Below are positions 1 through 13,200 of a stretch of 64,000 nucleotides of DNA, in pieces; position 1 is the stretch's first letter, and each line of letters starts with the position of its first letter. Source of the stretch: Nymphaea colorata (lineage: Eukaryota; Streptophyta; Magnoliopsida; Nymphaeales; Nymphaeaceae); the NCBI RefSeq assembly GCF_008831285.2, contig NC_045139.1, forward strand, positions 17,652,354 to 17,716,353. The letters run 5' to 3'. Made by a program: the position numbers and the translations under genes. The notes beneath the pieces were generated by a model, which searched no databases, was not told the origin of the DNA, and worked only from the letters and a program-made list of their open reading frames with translations.

Positions 1-324
1 CGTCCGTTCCGGTTGAGCACCGGTCCGATGGAAGCGTAACTTCCAGACGAGGCTTCCTGTGCTACCTCAGATCGATTGAACGTCTGTGGAGATAGCGCCT
101 GATTTTTGAAGCGGAAGACGGTGGTGGATCGGTCTGCCTCTTTCACTGAAGAAGATGAAAAAAACTTAGTTCTTCACCACCAAGTCACACCGTGTGACTT
201 GTGTGTGAAAAACAAAGACACCAAGATATTTAGACAGGAAAGGGGAGACGGCAAACAGAAACACAGCAAGTGCAACTTGCTGGGTTGTAGACAGACGATA
301 ACAGAGATCCACGCTCTGATACCA
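1..324 (-). mobile_element. Internal 5' region of an LTR retrotransposon, continuing left of the window
   Basis: Read on the minus strand, this segment starts directly after an LTR with the primer binding site TGGTATCAGAGC (plus 313-324), which complements the 3' end of initiator tRNA-Met. The remaining 312 bases look like an untranslated leader before gag. No gag, protease or reverse transcriptase motif is visible, so the superfamily cannot be assigned; a short LTR with this primer fits Copia or a small non-autonomous element. The short ORFs on either strand here do not resemble known proteins. Confidence 0.7.
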
Positions 325-573
325 TGAAAAGACCTTGAGAATATCGTGAGAGAAAGAGAAAGAGAGGACACGAGCAGAAGCAAATACTATAAGCTCTTAT
401 ATGTTGTGTATTGATTGGAATACAACAAATATATAGAGTACATATGATGGGAGGTTACAATACAATATGGCAAGATATAAAATCTATCAGATCCACAATT
501 ATAGGGGATTGACGTTGCCAATTAGATCCACAATTATAGGCTCGTCAATCATTATCCAAAACCTTCCTTAACA
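325..573 (-). mobile_element. 5' LTR of the left-edge retrotransposon
   Basis: This 249-bp block begins with TG and ends with CA in either orientation. Its inner end abuts the primer binding site at 313-324. It contains an internal direct repeat of a 'gatccacaattatagg' type motif at about 490-540. In minus orientation it begins TGTTAAGG and ends GGTCTTTTCA. The five bases after its outer end, atgac at 574-578, would be one copy of the target-site duplication if the element is intact. Confidence 0.65.
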
Positions 574-1045
574 ATGACAATTGACAAACGAATTATGAGC
601 TACAGAGATGAAAAGACTAGCTTTCCATTCTTATATTCTTGAACTGCGAAATATTTTAAGGCCTTCTGTTTTTGTCACTGTCCCTGGCTGGTCACTAGTG
701 CAGCCCTCTGACTAACAACCACAGACTAAGGAATCGCAGATCTATGTTCAAAAGTAAATGTACTCCTAGAATTAGACCAAAGCACTAAATCTATGTAGTG
801 CAATGCAGTTAAAAAACGTTGTAGTACATTCATTGCCATGGACTCAAACACATTGGACGCTTTTACTTGGCTCGGACCTTGTTTTATTCATCAACAAAAT
901 AAGTAAATTAAATTACTCACCCCGTGTTGGCACTGGACCATCAAGAGGAGTGTGGGCGATGACGCAGGTCCCATGCTTTTAGCAGAACCTCACATAACCA
1001 TCACGCTGAAGGCAAGACCACATGAATCTCCATCTCGTTCCCTGT

Positions 1046-1737
1046 TCACTCAGTGAAGATCCCAACTTCTGAAGCACGGCAGTCCTTCGTCAAGAAGATG
1101 CCTGAACTCTAAACTGCTTCATTAGTTACTGAACATGACTCATGAAGCCTGATATGTCACGTTCTGCATAACACGTGACCCTTTTTTTCATTAGCTCTGC
1201 GCTATGTCACACGGGTGCGGATGCGATATGGGTGAGGATACAGGGATACGAGTGCGAATACGGTAATTTTTAATTTTTTTGGATATGTGGACACGGCTAC
1301 ATTAAATATTATAAAAAATGTTAAGATTAAAAAAAAACATTAAATTAATAGTTCACTCTCACAATCTTGTTAGAAAATGTGTTTTATCACAAAAGTACTT
1401 AATAGTTCACTCTTACAATCTTGTTAGAAAATGTGTTTTATCACAAAACCATTAAATTAATGACTTTTATTTTTTGCCGTGTCCGCGTGTCGACACAGAT
1501 ACGTGGGCTATTTTGCCGTGTCTGTGTGACATAGGCTCTTCGGTTAATAACAGGGGAATCCCTTTAATTTTCTGTTTGGCTGTGCGCCTACTAAGACATG
1601 CTTCGTGGAACTTCAACAAAGTATGGGCCAATTAGATTTAATTCAGTAGCAGATGAAAATTTACCTGGTTTCAGCTGCCACTGGACTAAGGCTGCCAAAT
1701 TTTCAGTCTGTAGATTCAATTGATTTATTTCAGCTTC
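1046..1737 (-). CDS. Possible terminal two exons of an unrecognised minus-strand gene
   Basis: On the minus strand, 1737-1665 is preceded by an acceptor (atatgcag) and followed by a donor (ccag/gtaaat). It is open in only one frame, encoding a 24-codon leucine- and glutamine-rich stretch that could be the end of a coiled coil. It leaves one base, which joins in frame to 1101-1046, preceded by an acceptor (agagttcag); that piece encodes about 18 residues and ends in TGA. No upstream exon was found and the product is not recognised. This could be a gene end, a fragment or chance. Confidence 0.18.
1347..1454. repeat. 54-bp tandem duplication (two copies)
   Basis: Two adjacent near-identical copies, offset 54 bases, of a segment starting around aatagttcactct and ending around ttatcacaaaa. 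They differ at only a few positions, including ctctcac versus ctcttac. Confidence 0.8.
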
Positions 1738-4594
1738 CTGCATATTGGATACAATTTGTGGGAGGAAAAACAGAACGCTCTTGCGTTCTAAGATGTGTGG
1801 CGCTCAGAAACTGATATCATTTAGATGGGGTTGCTGAAATATTGAAACACGATTAGTAGACTTTGCATGCAATCCAACCTTGCAGTTGTGCTTTCCAGTA
1901 TTTGATATAATCTAATTGCAAGGAGCTGCCACTCAACAAAAAGAAGAATTTTTAGTCTTGAAATGTATAGAATTACAAGCTGTTGAGCTTTCAAGCTTCA
2001 AAAATCCGTTCGTGTGTCGTTAATAAGACAATCTAAGAGCAGACTCTTACGAATTCATACATGTGGACCGTATTGGTAGGTGTTAGGAAAAAACGAAAGT
2101 TGCTTGCGAACATAGTCGTTACAAATGTAGTTCACCCCAAAGTTGAGTTTCTTTGATAACCTTTTAGCAACGGTAGGAATTAAACCGAAGGACGCTAGCT
2201 CTACCATTGCATGCCAAGTGGTTTCCAATGATATGGAAGTGTCTATCTAAAGCACCAAAATCTGCATCTATAACACTGCCTGGTGTTCCCACCCTTACAT
2301 CTCATGAATATAAAAGAGAAAGCTGAATCTGGACCTATGAACCAATCTAGGACCGTAAGCAAAGAGAGGCACACACCTACAGGATCCCTGCTTACGCTGG
2401 TTGAGATGAGAACATGAATGTCAAAAACTTGCCTGTACGTTTGGTAGCTGTATAGTAAAGTGAACAAGGTATACAATCCAAGTAATCTAGTGTGAGTTTC
2501 TTCAAGCAGCCCTTACACGCCGCAAGAACATGTCCATTATCTGAATGCCAAAGATGTGATTTAAGACAAACAAGGAACTCGTAGCTTGAATGATCATAGT
2601 CAATTAAGCAAGAAGAAAAGCAACTATTTTTAAGTTTTAACAGGAAAGACGGACAGGAATTTTGGTGTTCCTTTCCTTTCCGTGGTTTATCATGGAAATG
2701 CATAGAATGTTACAGAAGGCTATGTCTCTTCTGTGCGTTCCCTCATATCGAAGCTAGTACAGGTTATGAAAAGGACTTCCTGTTCACAAGTCCTTGCTGA
2801 AAGGATGATTGAAGTGCCCCCGCAACGACGGCCTCATTCTTATACAATTCAAATGAAAGCCAGTCATCGAGTTACAGATCATGTTCCGAAAAGATGATTC
2901 TATAGATGAAGCCTCAACCTTCTTTTCTTTTTTTTTCTAGCTAGTCATGCTATCAGAATGCATATAGTCTAACAGGCTCAAGTCTTGAGGTTTCTCAAAC
3001 ACGAAAACATCTGAAATTACTAAGCGGTCGACACCTTCCATGACAATAATCATGGGTTCCTCTCACAGAAAAGGAACAGTTACATAAGAGACCCAGCACC
3101 AACTTGACAATCAAAAGAGAAAAGGGAAAAAGTTAATACGTCAAACGCATCTATGATGATTAACACTTGTAACTACTCGTGATGAACCACTAGGAAGGTC
3201 GCCGTTAATAGTTACATAGGGTTAGTAGTGAGACGGATCGTTGAGAACATTTCCACGTCTTCTACAACAAGTTCCTTTTTTAGTGTTCAACGCACAAGAC
3301 AAAAGAAGTTCAAAGGAAGATGGATTAGCAGCGACTCGACATGATGGAGGCCAGCTGATTTCCCATATTTTCATTCCATAAAATGGTCCTCCTCTGACAC
3401 CAAAAATGATGATATTATGGCCTCCTTTTATTGATTACAGCAGTCAAAACTCAAAAGTTCATGTCTCATGTTCTAATTTTCAAAGTTTTCAAATCTGGGA
3501 CTCATGAATCCAACCACGCCAGTAGTATTCGGAGGGAAAGAGAGAATGGCGATCACTCTGAGCAGCCCATTAAGTGGTTCTATGTTATGGACAATTAGAA
3601 TGAACATCTAGCATCTCTGTACCTGCACTATCGATATGATGGTAACCCAGTTTCATGCCATTAATAAGGATGAGGTCCTCCACGGCCTTCCCCTCCACGC
3701 GTCACACTCACTCCAAGACGATTATGTGCATCGTCAATCCACTGCCCGGAGTGATCGCGATTCTCTCTCCCCCCGTCACAACAAAGAGGCCATTGCTGCG
3801 ACGGCCTCTTCGCTTCTCCCATACTCTGTCATAGAAAATCATAATGAAACGCTTTTTCAGGTCCGCAAAAAACAGAAATAATGAATGAAAAGCAAGCACC
3901 GGACTAAACAAGGATTAAAAAAAAAGGAAAATTTTTTCGATAAGCGACTAATAAGCGGGAAACGGAAAACCATCGGCAATAGTTCAAGCGGCGTTTTGGG
4001 GTGCCTTCTGCCCCACGGTTTAGTTTGACTCGTACAGAACTATGTTCTGTATCACGAAAAGAGTGTACCTGCAAGTTAAGTTAAACCAAGTTAAGATCTT
4101 CTCACAGCTCTAAACTTTAGAGGTAAGGAGGTTTTCACTCTCGCGCTGATAGTGGAATTAATCCTTCCACTCACAAAAAAAAAAAAACCAACCACCGGTC
4201 ATAAAAGTAACGACCAAATTTTCTACTGCCATCTCTTAATTGATTTTCGATAACAATGTTTATAGTCTTCTCCTTTTAATTTAGTCATGAATTTTAATGG
4301 GTAGTCCAATGAGTTTGATTACATTATCACATGGTATCAATTTTTGAGAGCAAATGTCTTGGATTTTGACGATAGTCATTAGTTACATGTCGTTGGTCCA
4401 ACTATATCAAACCGGGCTTCCACTCTTTTACATTTTTCTACCACGAAGGTGAACCTCAACTACTGAACGCGTTACAAACACTAGGAAAAGCTCCCTCAAC
4501 AAGACTCTCATGCCATATGGCGGGTTTGAGTTGATGGAATGTTACTTTAAGAGACTCCATTGATGATAGGAAAGACCTTCAGGTTTGGATAGCT

Positions 4595-5004
4595 ATGGGG
4601 ATTGTTCCTGACAAGTCCCCCCATTTATTGACAGGTCAAGTTTGTCTACAAGTTGTCTTCGTAACTTCTAGTAGTAGAAAGCTGGTCGCCTTTCTGTTTA
4701 TAGACTCTAAAGGATTGCGTCTTGACCAGACAGTACAGTGGTGGGAGGACATCAATGACCTACCTGAAGACACCATTCTCTGGCAGCGCTTGCGCTTGAT
4801 AGTTGGCGGTTTGGACATGATTCATTAGAAGATATTGCTGATTTCTAACAACAAGCCTCGACTTAAAAGACTTCGGGTCAGGTTTGAAGAGTGTCGACCA
4901 TTTCAGAGATGGCAAAGCATATATGGCAACTTCTTTCACAAAGTGCAAATTCTGCAACAACAACCTGCTCATGATATTTTGTCTCTTGTAACCCAAGCTA
5001 TGTA
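4595..5004 (+). pseudogene. Unrecognised reading frame interrupted by one TAG
   Basis: One plus-strand frame is open for 77 codons, has a TAG at 4826-4828, then continues for another 58 codons to a TAA at about 5004. The second half is rich in Arg, Lys and Gln. I do not recognise the product. A decayed retroelement or gene fragment is possible, but chance cannot be excluded. Confidence 0.15.
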
Positions 5005-6619
5005 AATTTGGTTCTTTCAGCTTTTAGTTTCATCTTGGTTTGTTTCTTTTCTGGGCTCGTCCTAGCTCCTAAGTTAGATTGATGGCCAATTTTTGTTGTA
5101 TATATATTTTTTGCTATTGCAATAAAAGATTAGGGGGCCTTTCCCCTGCAGGGTTGTTGCGAAAACACTATGAAAAGCTCGATTAGCAACGCATTAGTGC
5201 CGTAGCCTACCACACAAAAGAAAGGCCATAACCTCCTCTTATGCTCCCCAACATTTACAGAGCTTATGTTGGGACCTTTTTGGTAGGTTTAGGAAAGTAG
5301 TGCAATGGATCATGACAATAACCGCAGGCTTCATAGTACATATCCTCCCTTTGAGTAGACTGCTTACCAGCCAGTTGCATTATATGCCAAAGTGCTTCTT
5401 GACACCCATCATATTTCCCTTTTATAGCTTGATACATCATTTGGGAAATAGGAAGCCCGTTGGAATTTCAAACCAGAAAATGATACCATTAAAGGCAAGT
5501 TGTGTTTTATTTGCTAAATTAAACTTTGGTAGATTGTGTTTCTTTAGATAGTATGAGGAAAACCCTTCTTCCCTCTATCTCCCCACATTAGTTACATGTT
5601 TGGCTGGTCCCCAGCTTGCAAAGTCTCTCTTATCTTGCTAGCTAGGAAGTATACTCAGCTATGGCTTTGCAGCAGCAGGGTTTCAAACCTGTTATGTTCA
5701 ATCAACCAGGTGAAGATATTTCACCATTCAAACATGCCTGTCACAAAATGTCAATTGATCGTAGACTGGTATCTTGAGGGATGGGAGAAGGAAGGGTGGA
5801 GGCTTCGGCTCTAAGCCCTGACATAAGTTTCGTGCTTGCCCGGATCAACTTTGGTGAAAGACAAACTATACTCTTATGCACCATCGAAACATGCCCTCAA
5901 CAGACACCAAGTAAGCGCCTTCATGCTAACAAGAACATTTTTTTTTTTTTGTGGGAGTCAATGGTATAACTGTATTTGGATGCCAATGAATATGTGCAAA
6001 CATCTACATGAGCTGCTGAAATGAAAAAGATGAAAGTGGAAAAATGATAGGAATTCTACATTGCCTAAATGCAAATAAGAGCTTTAGTAATGCAATTTCT
6101 ACATTGTTGAAAACGGTATACCAACAAAACCATTTTCACTGTAATATATGCTACATACCAATTAGATCAATGAAGATCTTTGAATGCAAAAACCTCGTAG
6201 ACACAATTTTTTGTATGACAAACTTTTCTTAACTACCTTTATAGATTGAAGTTTTTAAAAGCTTCAATTAAAGCATATTGTTCAACTTTGAAAAACAACG
6301 TTCACAACAACTAGCTAAAAGGCATCTTTTGTTTAATAGTTATCAAACACCCCAGAGATCAGATTTATTTGATGTGGGTACAACTACTTGTTGATTACAT
6401 ACTATTCACTATCGATACATTTTAACATTCATAAAATTTGTTAAAGGCGTAAAGAAAAGGAAGTAACCTATAGTACACCTATAGCATTACCATTTGAACA
6501 ATATATGTCTACATATTTAAGGAATGAGTAAAATTTGTCTTGGACTGAATGTCTATTTTTTTCTTTTTAAATTAAAAGGAAAACTAGGCAAGAGAGGCAC
6601 CAAAAAAAAAAGAAAAGTG

Positions 6620-7229
6620 TATACGCGTGTACAAAATAACGTCTGAGCGCAAGCGCGAGGTACAGAGTTCAAATCGTGTCTCTGGAGATTACTCCAATCG
6701 AGTCACGCCCAGGCACTCATACTCATTGCTCGGATCGGCAACAACGCGCGCACTCTACAACGCTCTTCCCTTGGCTGCGGCTTTCGCTTCTGACCGAATT
6801 TCTCGCCGCGCAGGTTTTGTTCTTCCAATCGCACGGTCATCTTCCAACAAGAACAAGTTTCTTTGATTTCTCTTATCATTCTCGTTGAATTCCTGTTTTC
6901 TGCATTCTTTCTACACTTGGGTGGTCTATTTTCCGCGATTTTTTTTTTGTTTTTCGGCGGTCGGGATCGTTTGGTTTCTAGGGTTTTTGAGGTGGGTCTC
7001 AACAATCTTTCGTATTATCTCTCTATTTCTTGGGATTTGTATAGATTTATTATGCAAGTAGCCCTAGAACGAGATGGGTGTTGGTCTTTCTGGTGTAGAT
7101 TTTCGATTTGGGGAGGGTTTCGGATGATTTAGTACGTGCGGTTGGAGGTGAGAGAGGAATCTCCCTCATTGGCGGGTCGGAAGACCGAAGCAACACCATT
7201 GAAGAGCTAGGAGAGTAGATGGTTTGAGC
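6620..7229 (+). promoter_or_regulatory. Upstream region and probable 5' leader of the LDL3-type gene
   Basis: Sequence becomes less AT-rich from about 6690, consistent with promoter and leader. The leader, if unspliced, contains several upstream ATGs: a frame at 7051 (26 codons), one at 7075 (16 codons), and a minimal ATG-GTT-TGA at 7219-7227 ending two bases before the main ATG. A tRNA-like B box (gagttcaaatc, about 6665) lies just upstream. No clear TATA box was found. Confidence 0.4.
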
Positions 7230-10200
7230 ATGGATGGGGTTAGAATGAGAGGGTTTGGCAGTACCAAGAGGAAGGTGGAGGTGGTCGGGTTGAACGATGA
7301 TTCAGAGGACGATAACGAGCCTATAGGATCGATTTTCAATCTGAAGAAGAAGAAGAGGAGAAAGAAGAAAAGAAAGGAGCTTATTGACTCGAAGAAGGTG
7401 GAGGCAACTTTTGAAGCGAGGGCGGGGGCTGCGGTGAATGAGGACGCAAACGATAGCGACGACGATGAGGGGCTAACGTTGGCTAGCTTTAGAAAGAAGT
7501 TGAAGGATCCGAAGGGGAGCAAAGCCGGTGGGAAGGATCTGGTAGAACGTCCTGGTCTGGCGAAGGGTTCTTTGCATGGGGGTCGTACTGGCGTGATTCA
7601 GTCGTGCAGTTCGTCGAAATCTATGGAGGAAGATGACGATGGTGGTGTTCAGGATGATGATGATGATGTCGGGCTTGATCAGGTTTTGATTGGAAGCTTG
7701 AAGGTTTCCCATCCTGGCGTGGGTGAGGAATCCCAAACCACATTACCTCAAACATCTGAAGAAGGAAGCTTGAGGGGTGAGGAAGGATTAAGTCAATCTG
7801 CTGAAGAAAGCATCGAAGGATCGGCTCGCATGTCAGCCAAGCGGACACGGACTTCTTCCAGGCACCGGCAGAATTTAGAGGCACCTAAGTCGACCAACAG
7901 GCCAGATGGATCTCCGGAAGACTTATTGTCTGAGTTTGTCAAGGCTCAGAGATCGCGCCCCCCTGCTATGAGGAAGGAGGAAAAGCGAACTGTATTACCT
8001 GGTCAAAACTGGGATCAAGCTACTGAAAGAATCCGGGATGGTTCATCTGATTCACTAGTTACTAAGAGACATCCTGTCCAGAAGACACACGGTGAATCTT
8101 CTACTCTTGGTGGTGTCTCACCACAGCTTTGTGATGGCTTATCGGGATTGACAAAGGAAGGATCCTACAAGCCAAATTCTAGTAACATCATGGATGATTT
8201 GTCTTCTGCCCAAGCAGTGGAATCCATCGATGCACCTACAGTTGAGTACACGGATGAAATTCATGAAGATGGAAACGGACAGCTCAATGGAAACTCAAAG
8301 AGTGAGGGGGATTCTTCACATAAGCAAGTGCGGTCCTCTCCTACATTAGGTGCTATTCACGAAAGCATCAATTCAGATAAACCATTTGACACTAAAAATG
8401 CAATTGAGGTATCTGCTGCTTCAAGTGGAAAATTGAACCGATCATATGCCTCAAGAGAAGCAAACATGAAGCCCGATGGGTATTCACATAATGAGGCTTC
8501 TGAAGACTTGCTATCATCTGTTTTCAGAAGGTCCAGGTCCGGTACGAAACAAAGGAGGGTGGTTAAATCATCAAGTGCTGGTGCCTTCACCAACCAAGTT
8601 TCAGACTGTTCATGCCCTAAATTATCATCGGTGTCAAATTACCTTGATGGGGGCAACAGTCTGGAGTTGAGCCAACCTCCTCATGAACTGATGGAGAATT
8701 TGTCTTCGACCCAAGAGACTGACAACATGCCAAGCCTACCTTTTGAAAGTACCGTGAAAGGGGTAGTATCAAACGTTGTCTCAAAGGCCACTCAGTTTGT
8801 AAATGAGTTGGTCACAATATCTCAAGCTGATAATGACAAAAATTCTGCATCTGTCACTGAGGAAAGGCACTGCAGTGCAGTAACTACTCAGCAAATTGAT
8901 GAAGTTCTGGATGACAAAGATGATATAGTTGTTATGTCTAAAGATTCTGACCACATAGCTGATTCTCTTCTGCCTTCAAAGCCTGTCAATACTCCCTGTG
9001 TTGCATCTGTTGAGTGCAGAAGAAAACTACCTTGTCCCTCATCTAGTCCAGTTTCAAATGGTATTATGAAGTGTTCAACTTTAACACAAACCATCTCCTT
9101 GACTGAAATTCAGAATCCACCTGAAGAAACTATCAGGTCTGATAGTAGGAGACATGGCCTTTCAGGTGATGTTGTAGATGAAAAATACTGTTCTGAATCA
9201 GGTAACCAAGCGATCCAGAAAGTGTCTGGAACCGTTTGTTCGGAAGAAATATGTTCAGACCGTGCAGGAAAGGGGCTTCCCAAAATGGCTAAGAAGGTAT
9301 CAACATCACAAAGGGTTACTCGAAAGGTTAGAAAACCCAGATATGGAGATATGACCTATGAAGGAGATAGCGATTGGGATTCTTCAGCATATCAGCGAGG
9401 GAATTCTGACAGTACTCTGGTTATGGAAGACGATGTTTTTGTGAAGACAAAAACCAAAGCTGATCTGCTGTCAACTCTGTTATTAGAAGCTCATAATGGA
9501 GGTGCAGCAGCGGTTGCAGCTGGATTAAAAGCAAAATCTCTGGTTCCAATTGAGAAAATAAAATTCAAGGAGGTCTTAAAGCGTAGAGGTGGTCTCCATG
9601 AGTATCTTGAGTGCAGGTCAGTTATTCTTTTCACAAAGATACACAAAGATTGCATTTTCATTTTGAGAATCTCTGTGACTGCCTTTTTCTTCTACTAGTG
9701 AAATCATTAATCTTTTTTGTTGGGTAAAGAACTTTTGTTTATACTTCATAGAATTATTTTTAATTTAGTCTCTTGTGGATCTGCAGTATTGGGAATTCAT
9801 TAAATCTTTCAAATTCCCAGAATGATTATCCACATATTCTGGCAGCTGGGTGCTTGATTGAGGCCAGAAATTATGTAACCTAGAATTTCCAGGACTTAAC
9901 TTTTTTTGTTTGCTACATATATTGTACAAAGTTGATGCCTAGATAGATGGATGGATGCTTTGCAAGTCCTAAACGTGATTTGGTTATTGCATGCAGTTGG
10001 TTGTGTTAATATGTTCACTGCAGTTGTGACTTGAAATTGCTTAGGGTTGGGGAAAAGGTTTCACTACCTGATGCATTTTCTTTATTAGATGTGATAGGAA
10101 ATGACAACAATTTCGTAATATAATTTGTTTGAAAATCTTAACATGTTAAACTTCTCAACTTAAATTTAGTTTCAAATTATATTATCAATGATGTGCTTGT

Positions 10201-13200
10201 GATTTGTGAATCCATGTTCTTGAACAGAAGTTTGTCTTGATCCATAGACAATCACCTCAGATATATACATCCAAAGAGAAGAACAAAAATTGTTCAGAAA
10301 AGCTAGATTTTTCCTTTTTGGTATTCAGTTTATCTAAGCGGCTTCATCTTCCCTGTAGTCATTCACAGTTTACTTGTTTGTTTCTGTACCATAATGTGCA
10401 TGGTTGATGAAATGAATATAGCCTCAGGATGTTGTTATAGACGAGTGCTCTTCATGCCTCAAAGATTCATAACCTTTTTGAATACAACAAACTTGCAATC
10501 ATTGTGACATTGCAAATAAGATAATTAACCTCAGAATGTGGTTATAGATAGAGTGTGTTCATTCCTTAAGGATTCATAACTTTTTTGAATGCAACAACTT
10601 TGTAATCCTAGGAACATTAAGATAATTAACCTCCACCTGTGCTATGGATACAGCATTGTTCATGTCCCATTGATTCATAACCTTGTTGAATGCAACAATT
10701 TTGCAATCCTAGTGACATGGCAAATAAGATAATTACCATTGGTTTCAAAATCATCATAAATTTTTTAACAGTTCTCAGTATTCTGCACAAGCAGGTCAGT
10801 AGATGTAGTGAAATGCATCTTGTGAAACCCTGCTGTCATTTGTGTCTCTAGCACATTTTCTTTTTATTTTTCAATCTGACAAATTGGTATACAGTGTATT
10901 GACTGTCATTTATGCATAACAAGCTGAATCAAATGAATTGCTGTTGGTGGATCATTTCATTTTGGAACTCTAGATACCAAGCAGCTGAGGTCGTTAGGAG
11001 TACATTAACTGTTGGTGGGTCTAGTCATTAACAAGCTGAAGAAGTAGAATGGCTGACTGAGTTCTTCATCTGGATTGATTTTTGAAAAAGCTTTATATTT
11101 GGGATCTTGCTCTACTGCTGATGTGCTGAATGCTTGACCTTTAAACAAATTATGTGTGTGGACTTGAAGTTTCGATTTTGTTTCTGTTTAAATTTCCTGA
11201 TACATGATCAACCTGTTTCTGAAAACAATTAATTTGTTTGTTTCTTAACTTATATTTTACTCCATTAGGAAATTGAGGATCCACAAATTTTGTATGAATA
11301 GCTTACATGAAAAGGCTGGTCATATACATTGATTTGCACCTACGAATTCAGAATAATTAAATAAAAGATTAGCATTCAAAGCTTGAAATGATTACAGTCT
11401 ATTTTTTAGATCATAATCATGTGCTTGTTGTCATATAAACAGTTGTTTATTTTCCTGCTGCAGGAATATGATCTTGAGTCTCTGGAGTAAAGATGTATGC
11501 CGTATTCTGCCTTTATCAGACTGTGGAGTAACATCCGATCCTCTTTATGATGAACTACCACGGGCTTCCCTTATTCGAGATATATATGCTTTTTTAGATA
11601 GCTATGTAAGTTTCTTTTGAGTGATTAATGTTTTATGAAAAGCGTTTACTTGATTCAAAGGGCAGTAGTGGCAATGTGTTTACATTCTGTGCTGCATGCA
11701 CACCAAAAACACAAAGAAAGAGGTGTTTTTTGTATATTTGTGTGTGTGTGTGTATTTTTTTTTTTTGGGTGTGGGTGTCTTGCAGGAGGAACGTAGGAGG
11801 GGTATAGCTCAGCTGCACTAAGTGAGGGGCCACGTGTTTTTGGGCTTTTCCACAATATCAAATCATTCCATGTTTCATCTTTGTTTATGTTTTCAGTTTT
11901 AAATGCCTAATTTCTTTATTTAACTTTTTGCTTAAATTGCACCAATGAGCTGTGTTTTGACATATTGTTTACAGGGTTACATAAACACTGGCATTGCTTC
12001 TGTAAAAGAAATTGCTAAACCAGATTGTATGCCTCAACTCAAACTTTCAAAAAGGAGTGATCTGACAGAAAATTCTGGAGGTAGAGCCATCGATACTGAG
12101 GAAGAAGTTGCATTTATTCTTGGCCAGGCTAAGCATTTTGAGAATGTAGCCAATGTAAAGTATGACACACAAATGAAAGATGGCAAGTGCATAACTGTGG
12201 GTGATGTGGAAGCTGCAGACAGCCACAAACTCCAAGTGGCTGATATAGAGTTGGAGTCATCCACTTCGAAGGAGATGGAAGAAGATAAAGCGGGACAGGT
12301 GGCAATGGATAAGTGTATATTAGGTTCAAGTGCACCATGTACTCCGGAGGTGCCTACGCATGAACAGATTGTGATGGCTAAAGACTGTGCAGTTTTGGGA
12401 TTTACTTCTGGTGAGATATGCAAACTTGAAATGGATGAAAAAGAAAATGGTTTTAGTGGTTATGTGTCACCTAGGCGGACAAAAGTATCTCCTATTGATT
12501 CTGTAAGCATTGTTGATCAAAATGGAGAAGCAGATACACTTAATCCAGAGCAAGCAAAAACTTCTGATGGAACCATTTGTGATATGGATGGACATCAACG
12601 AGTTATTGTTATAGGAGCTGGGCCTGCTGGTCTGACTGCGGCTCGCCATTTGCAACGGCAAGGCTTTATGGTCAATGTTCTTGAGGCTCGGCATAGAATC
12701 GGTGGGCGAGTTCATACTGATCGATCATCACTGTCTGTTCCTGTGGATCTTGGAGCCAGCATTATAACTGGTGTAGAGGCAGATGTAGCTACTGGGCGAC
12801 GACCTGACCCATCTTCACTGCTTTGTACCCAGCTTGACCTTGAATTGACAGTTCTTAATAGCGAATGCCCTCTCTATGATATTGTAACAGGTGTGAAGGT
12901 TCCATCTGCATTGGATGAATCTCTTGAAGCTGAATACAACAGCCTTTTAGATGATATGGAAGTTCTTGTTTCACAAAATGGAGAAGCAGCACTGAAGCTG
13001 TCGCTTGAAGATGGACTGGAACATTCTCTTAGGAGTCATCGTGTTGCTCGTCCGACAGGTGATGAAATTGGGTTGCACCATCTTAAAATCAGTGATGACT
13101 TAGAGAATTCTAAAATCTCCAGAAATATTCAAGCAGATGGTAGCAAAATGGCAGCTGCTTTTGAAACCACTGGAATGGAAACATATAAGCAGGATGAAGA

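Larger units (their letters stand above)
574..6620. other. Intergenic stretch, no confident gene
   Basis: About 6 kb of mostly AT-rich sequence with stop codons in all frames. The only visible items are a 54-bp tandem duplication (1347-1454), a weak minus-strand exon pair (1046-1101 and 1665-1737) and an interrupted plus-strand reading frame at 4595-5004. Several small ORFs of 60-100 codons show no recognisable motif. Confidence 0.6.

Noticed and set aside
6863-7132. 89-codon hydrophobic open frame upstream of LDL3
   Set aside because: T-rich leader or intron sequence with no motif; its only ATG starts lie late in the frame.
9617-9698. Extension of LDL3 exon 1 to the in-frame stop at 9698
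   Set aside because: A GT donor at 9617 joins the SWIRM domain to the exon at 11464 in frame, and read-through would truncate SWIRM.
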